NCBI GenBank assembly: GCA_963699345.1
Contig: CAVOTL010000005.1
Location: 248,001 to 312,000 of the forward strand
DNA from: Bog-756 sp963699345
Lineage (GTDB): Bacteria; Actinomycetota; Acidimicrobiia; Acidimicrobiales; RAAP-2
Direction of reading: 5' to 3'
Length of the DNA: 64,000 bases
In this document: positions 61,557-64,000 of the stretch, piece after piece
Layout: the number at the start of each line of letters is the position of its first letter
Position numbering within the stretch: position 1 is the stretch's first letter
The notes under the pieces: model-generated
Seen by the model: only the letters and a program-made list of their open reading frames with translations
What the model was told of the DNA's origin: nothing
The model's database searches: none
Position numbers and translations under genes: made by a program

Positions 61557-64000
61557 TCAGGTGCCGGGCGCCTCGGCGTTCACGGGAGCGGCGGGGAACA
61601 CGTGGATCGAGGGCAGCGAGCCGTCGAAGGGCGCGTCGCCGAAGGCGAACACCCCGCCGTCGCCGGCCACCAGCCAGTAGCCGCGGCCGTCAGGGGTGGA
61701 GGCGATGCCCATCATGGGGCTGTGGAGGTCGTGCTCGATCCCCAGGGTGTACGTATTGCCACGGAAGGCGGCGTCCCCGAAGGCGAACACCCCGCCGTCG
61801 CCGGCCACCAGCCAGTAGCCGCGGCCGTCGGGGGTGGAGGCGATCCCCACCATGGGGGCGACCAGCTGGTGCTCGATGCCCAGGGTGTACGTGTTGCCGC
61901 GGAAGGCGGCGTCCCCGAAGGCGAACACCCCGCCGTCGGAGGCCACCAGCCAGTACCCGTGGCCGTCGGGGGTGGGAGCCATCCCCACCACGGGCCCGTC
62001 GAGATCGTGCTCGATGCCCAGGGTGTACGTGTTGCCGTAGAAGCCGGCGTCCCCGCAGGCGAAGACGCCACCGTCGGCGGCCACCAGCCAGTAGCCCTTG
62101 CCGTCGGCACTGGAGGCGATGCCCACGATCGGCGAGACGAGGCGGAGGTGCGCGCCCGGGATCGTCCCGTGCAGGGAGGCGTCCCCGAAGGCGTACACGT
62201 TGCCGTCGGAGCCGACGAGCCAGTAGCCCTTGCCGTCCGGGGTGGAGGTCATCCCCACGATCGGGGCGGTGGGCGTCACGTGCTCGGACACCAGGGAGCC
62301 GAGGAACGGGGCGCCGCCGAAGGCGAACACCCCTCCGTCACGGGCCGCCAGGCGGTAGCCGATCGGGGTCGGCGACGACGGGGTGGTGACCACGTGGAGC
62401 ACCACCTGGAGGCTGGCAGCGTTGTAGGTGGCGTTGCCGGCCTGGGTGGCGATGACGACGCACGTCCCGGTCGGCGCCGTGAAGTGCATCAGGCCGGCGG
62501 CGATGCTGCAGCCCGACGTCGACGACGCCCCGACGGCGAAGGTGACCGGGTTGCCCGAGCCGCCGCCGGTGGCCCGGGGCGTCCACTTGGTGCCCACCAC
62601 CGGCTGGGTGGTCGTCAGATCGGTGAAGGTGATCGCCTGGGCGAGCTTGGCGACGGTCACCACCTGGGTGACCTGGGCGGCCGCCGCGTAGGAGGAATTA
62701 CCGGCCTGGTCGGCGTCGATGACGCAGGTGCCCGCCGGGGCGGTGAAGGTGACCACCCCGCCGGCGAGGGTGCAGCCCGAGGTCGAGGACGGGTCGACCG
62801 CGAAGGTGACGGGGTTCCCCGAGCCGCCGCCGGTCGCCCGGGGCGTGTAGGTCCCGCCGACCGCGGGCGACACCGGTGTGGAGGTGAAGGTGATCGTCTG
62901 GGCGGTCTGGCCCGGCTCGAGCACCGAGATGTCCTGTTGGACCTGGAGGGCCGGGGCGTAGGCGGTGTCACCGGCCTGGTCGGCGTCGATGACGCAGGTG
63001 CCCGCCGGGGCGGTGAAGGTGACCACCCCGCCGGCGAGTGTGCAGCCCGAGGTCGAGGACGGGTCGACCGCGAAGGTGACGGGGTTCCCCGAGCCGCCGC
63101 CGGTGGCCGTCGGCGTGTAGGAGCCGCCCACCACCGGCGTGACCGGCGTGGAGGTGAAGGTGATCGTCTGGGCGGTCTGGCCCGGCTCGAGCACGTCGAC
63201 GGTCTGGGCGACCTGGGCGGCGGCCGCGTACGAGCTGTTCCCGGCCTGGTCGGCGTCGATGACGCAGGCACCGGGGAGGGAGAAGGTCACGGTTCCGTCG
63301 AGGGCGTCGTAGCCGCACCCGAGCGACAGCAGGTCGATGGAGAAGGTCACCGGGTTGCCCGAGCCACCACCGGTGGCGGTCGGCGTGTAGGTGCCCCCCA
63401 CCACGGGCGACACCGGGGTGCTGGTGAAGGTGATCGCCTGGGGAGCCGGGGCCACGTCGACCGTCTGCTGGACCTGCGCGGCGGGGTCGAAGGACGCATC
63501 GCCGGCCTGGTCGGCGTCGATCACGCAGGTGCCGACCGGGGCGGCGAAGGTCACCACGCCGCCGGCGAGCGTGCACCCCGACGTCGAGGACGGGTCGACC
63601 GCGAAGGTGACCGGGTTGCCCGAGGCCCCCCCGGTGGCGGTCGGCGTGTAGGTGCCGCCCACCACGGGCGAGACCGGGGTGCTGGTGAAGGTGATCGTCT
63701 GGGGCAACGGGGTGGACCCGGTGACCACGAACTGCTGGGAGAGGGGCCCGGCGGCGGTGAACGACGTGGTGGCCGCCAGGTCGGCGGTCACCGTGCACAC
63801 GCCCTCCGAGGTGAAGCTGAGGACGACGGGAGCGGTCGGTGAGGCCAACGAGCATCCGGCGGTGTCCCCCGAGGACGCGACGGCGTAGGTCACCGCCCCG
63901 TCGGAGTCGGTGGACGCCGCCGTCACCGTGGTCGGGGAGGCGCCGCTGGTCAGCGTGGTCGGCGACGGCGCCCAGGTGAAGGTGGGTGACCCCAGGATGG
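61557..64000 (-). CDS. Secreted Ig-like and GYWLV-repeat protein, 5' end beyond right edge
   Basis: At least 814 codons; the frame is open at base 64000 and the start is not in the window. From the N-terminal side: a partial domain, then five Ig-like repeats of about 85-95 residues (each with ITFTSTPVSPVVGGTYTPTA, GNPVTF and CVIDADQAG..), then six GYWLV/DGGVFAFGDA repeats (about codons 535-800), ending PVNAEAPGT. The paired Cys in the Ig-like units (GCTLAGG, GTCVIDA) could form disulfides. Likely a surface adhesin or matrix protein. Confidence 0.85.
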   Translation of the reverse strand, partial: ILGSPTFTWAPSPTTLTSGASPTTVTAASTDSDGAVTYAVASSGDTAGCSLASPTAPVVLSFTSEGVCTVTADLAATTSFTAAGPLSQQFVVTGSTPLPQTITFTSTPVSPVVGGTYTPTATGGASGNPVTFAVDPSSTSGCTLAGGVVTFAAPVGTCVIDADQAGDASFDPAAQVQQTVDVAPAPQAITFTSTPVSPVVGGTYTPTATGGGSGNPVTFSIDLLSLGCGYDALDGTVTFSLPGACVIDADQAGNSSYAAAAQVAQTVDVLEPGQTAQTITFTSTPVTPVVGGSYTPTATGGGSGNPVTFAVDPSSTSGCTLAGGVVTFTAPAGTCVIDADQAGDTAYAPALQVQQDISVLEPGQTAQTITFTSTPVSPAVGGTYTPRATGGGSGNPVTFAVDPSSTSGCTLAGGVVTFTAPAGTCVIDADQAGNSSYAAAAQVTQVVTVAKLAQAITFTDLTTTQPVVGTKWTPRATGGGSGNPVTFAVGASSTSGCSIAAGLMHFTAPTGTCVVIATQAGNATYNAASLQVVLHVVTTPSSPTPIGYRLAARDGGVFAFGGAPFLGSLVSEHVTPTAPIVGMTSTPDGKGYWLVGSDGNVYAFGDASLHGTIPGAHLRLVSPIVGIASSADGKGYWLVAADGGVFACGDAGFYGNTYTLGIEHDLDGPVVGMAPTPDGHGYWLVASDGGVFAFGDAAFRGNTYTLGIEHQLVAPMVGIASTPDGRGYWLVAGDGGVFAFGDAAFRGNTYTLGIEHDLHSPMMGIASTPDGRGYWLVAGDGGVFAFGDAPFDGSLPSIHVFPAAPVNAEAPGT
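61600..62375 (-). repeat. Six coding GYWLV repeats
   Basis: Six tandem units of about 43 codons; three of them share the insert NTYTLGIEH and are close at DNA level. The terminal one reads GYRLAARDGGVFAFGGAPF. Confidence 0.8.
62400..63720 (-). repeat. Five tandem Ig-like coding repeats
   Basis: Repeats of about 240-280 bases encoding ITFTSTPVSPVVGG, GGGSGNPVTFAVDPSSTSGC and GTCVIDADQAGNSSY. High DNA identity suggests recent expansion. Confidence 0.8.

Noticed and set aside
61600..63720. Second block of regular repeats
   Set aside because: They encode Ig-like and GYWLV units in one open frame on the minus strand.
61602..63842. Long plus-strand open frame across the Ig/GYWLV gene
   Set aside because: Shadow frame; its repeats merely mirror the real repeats on the other strand.

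Overview
This is a 64 kb stretch of chromosome from a very GC-rich actinobacterium. Gene content points to an uncultured or little-studied member of the class Acidimicrobiia or a close relative. Reasons: three F420-type LLM oxidoreductases, several enzymes of mycothiol-using families, a PspA-PspAA-HtpX-PspAB cluster, an Rpf-type secreted protein, many starts of leaderless type (TANNNT 6-8 nt before ATG/GTG), and four secreted proteins built on a GYWLV...DGGVFxFGDAxFYGS repeat that I associate with this class. The placement is inference. No phage, transposon, CRISPR array or integrase is visible.

Layout. 0-8.3 kb: a leftward run that looks catabolic (LLM oxidoreductase, SDR, DUF1330-like protein, haloalkane dehalogenase, phosphotriesterase-like hydrolase), flanked by an SDR, an alpha/beta hydrolase and two GST-fold proteins. 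8.4-13.4 kb: two tandem paralogous small secreted proteins, each with its own promoter and terminator, and a large secreted FN3 plus GYWLV-repeat protein. 13.8-20.6 kb: formate-tetrahydrofolate ligase, hydrolases, acyl-CoA dehydrogenase, SDR, and an NlpC/P60 GYWLV-repeat protein. 20.7-24.4 kb: an uncharacterised enzyme divergent from a TetR regulator with twin 18-bp palindromes between them, then a PLP-dependent decarboxylase. 24.5-33.5 kb: sugar kinase, secreted S33 peptidase, MDR-GNAT-ClpN-like chain, mycothiol-type isomerase, lipoprotein, RNA m5U methyltransferase, nitroreductase. 33.6 kb: tRNA-Gly(UCC). 33.7-44.5 kb: CoA transferase, MFS pump, diguanylate cyclase, PIG-L deacetylase, DedA protein, hydrolase, RecB-like nuclease, PAP2 phosphatase, DsbA-like protein, LLM oxidoreductase. 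44.6-49.9 kb: purE, a RibH2-type lumazine synthase behind a KstR-like palindrome, LLM oxidoreductase, YdjC-type deacetylase, SCP2-like protein and mca. 49.9-53.0 kb: the psp cluster. 53.0-64 kb: Rpf-type GYWLV protein, phhB, cytochrome P450, IlvD/Edd dehydratase, a SurE-like lipoprotein coupled to fumC, endonuclease IV, and a fourth GYWLV-repeat protein running off the right edge.

Two themes recur. All four GYWLV proteins carry six repeats but different partner domains (FN3, NlpC/P60, Rpf, Ig-like), which suggests a six-bladed extracellular propeller used as an interchangeable cell-surface module. Seven otherwise normal genes are broken by single-base indels, some in homopolymers. This looks more like residual assembly error than gene decay, so these genes are annotated at full length with the shifts noted.
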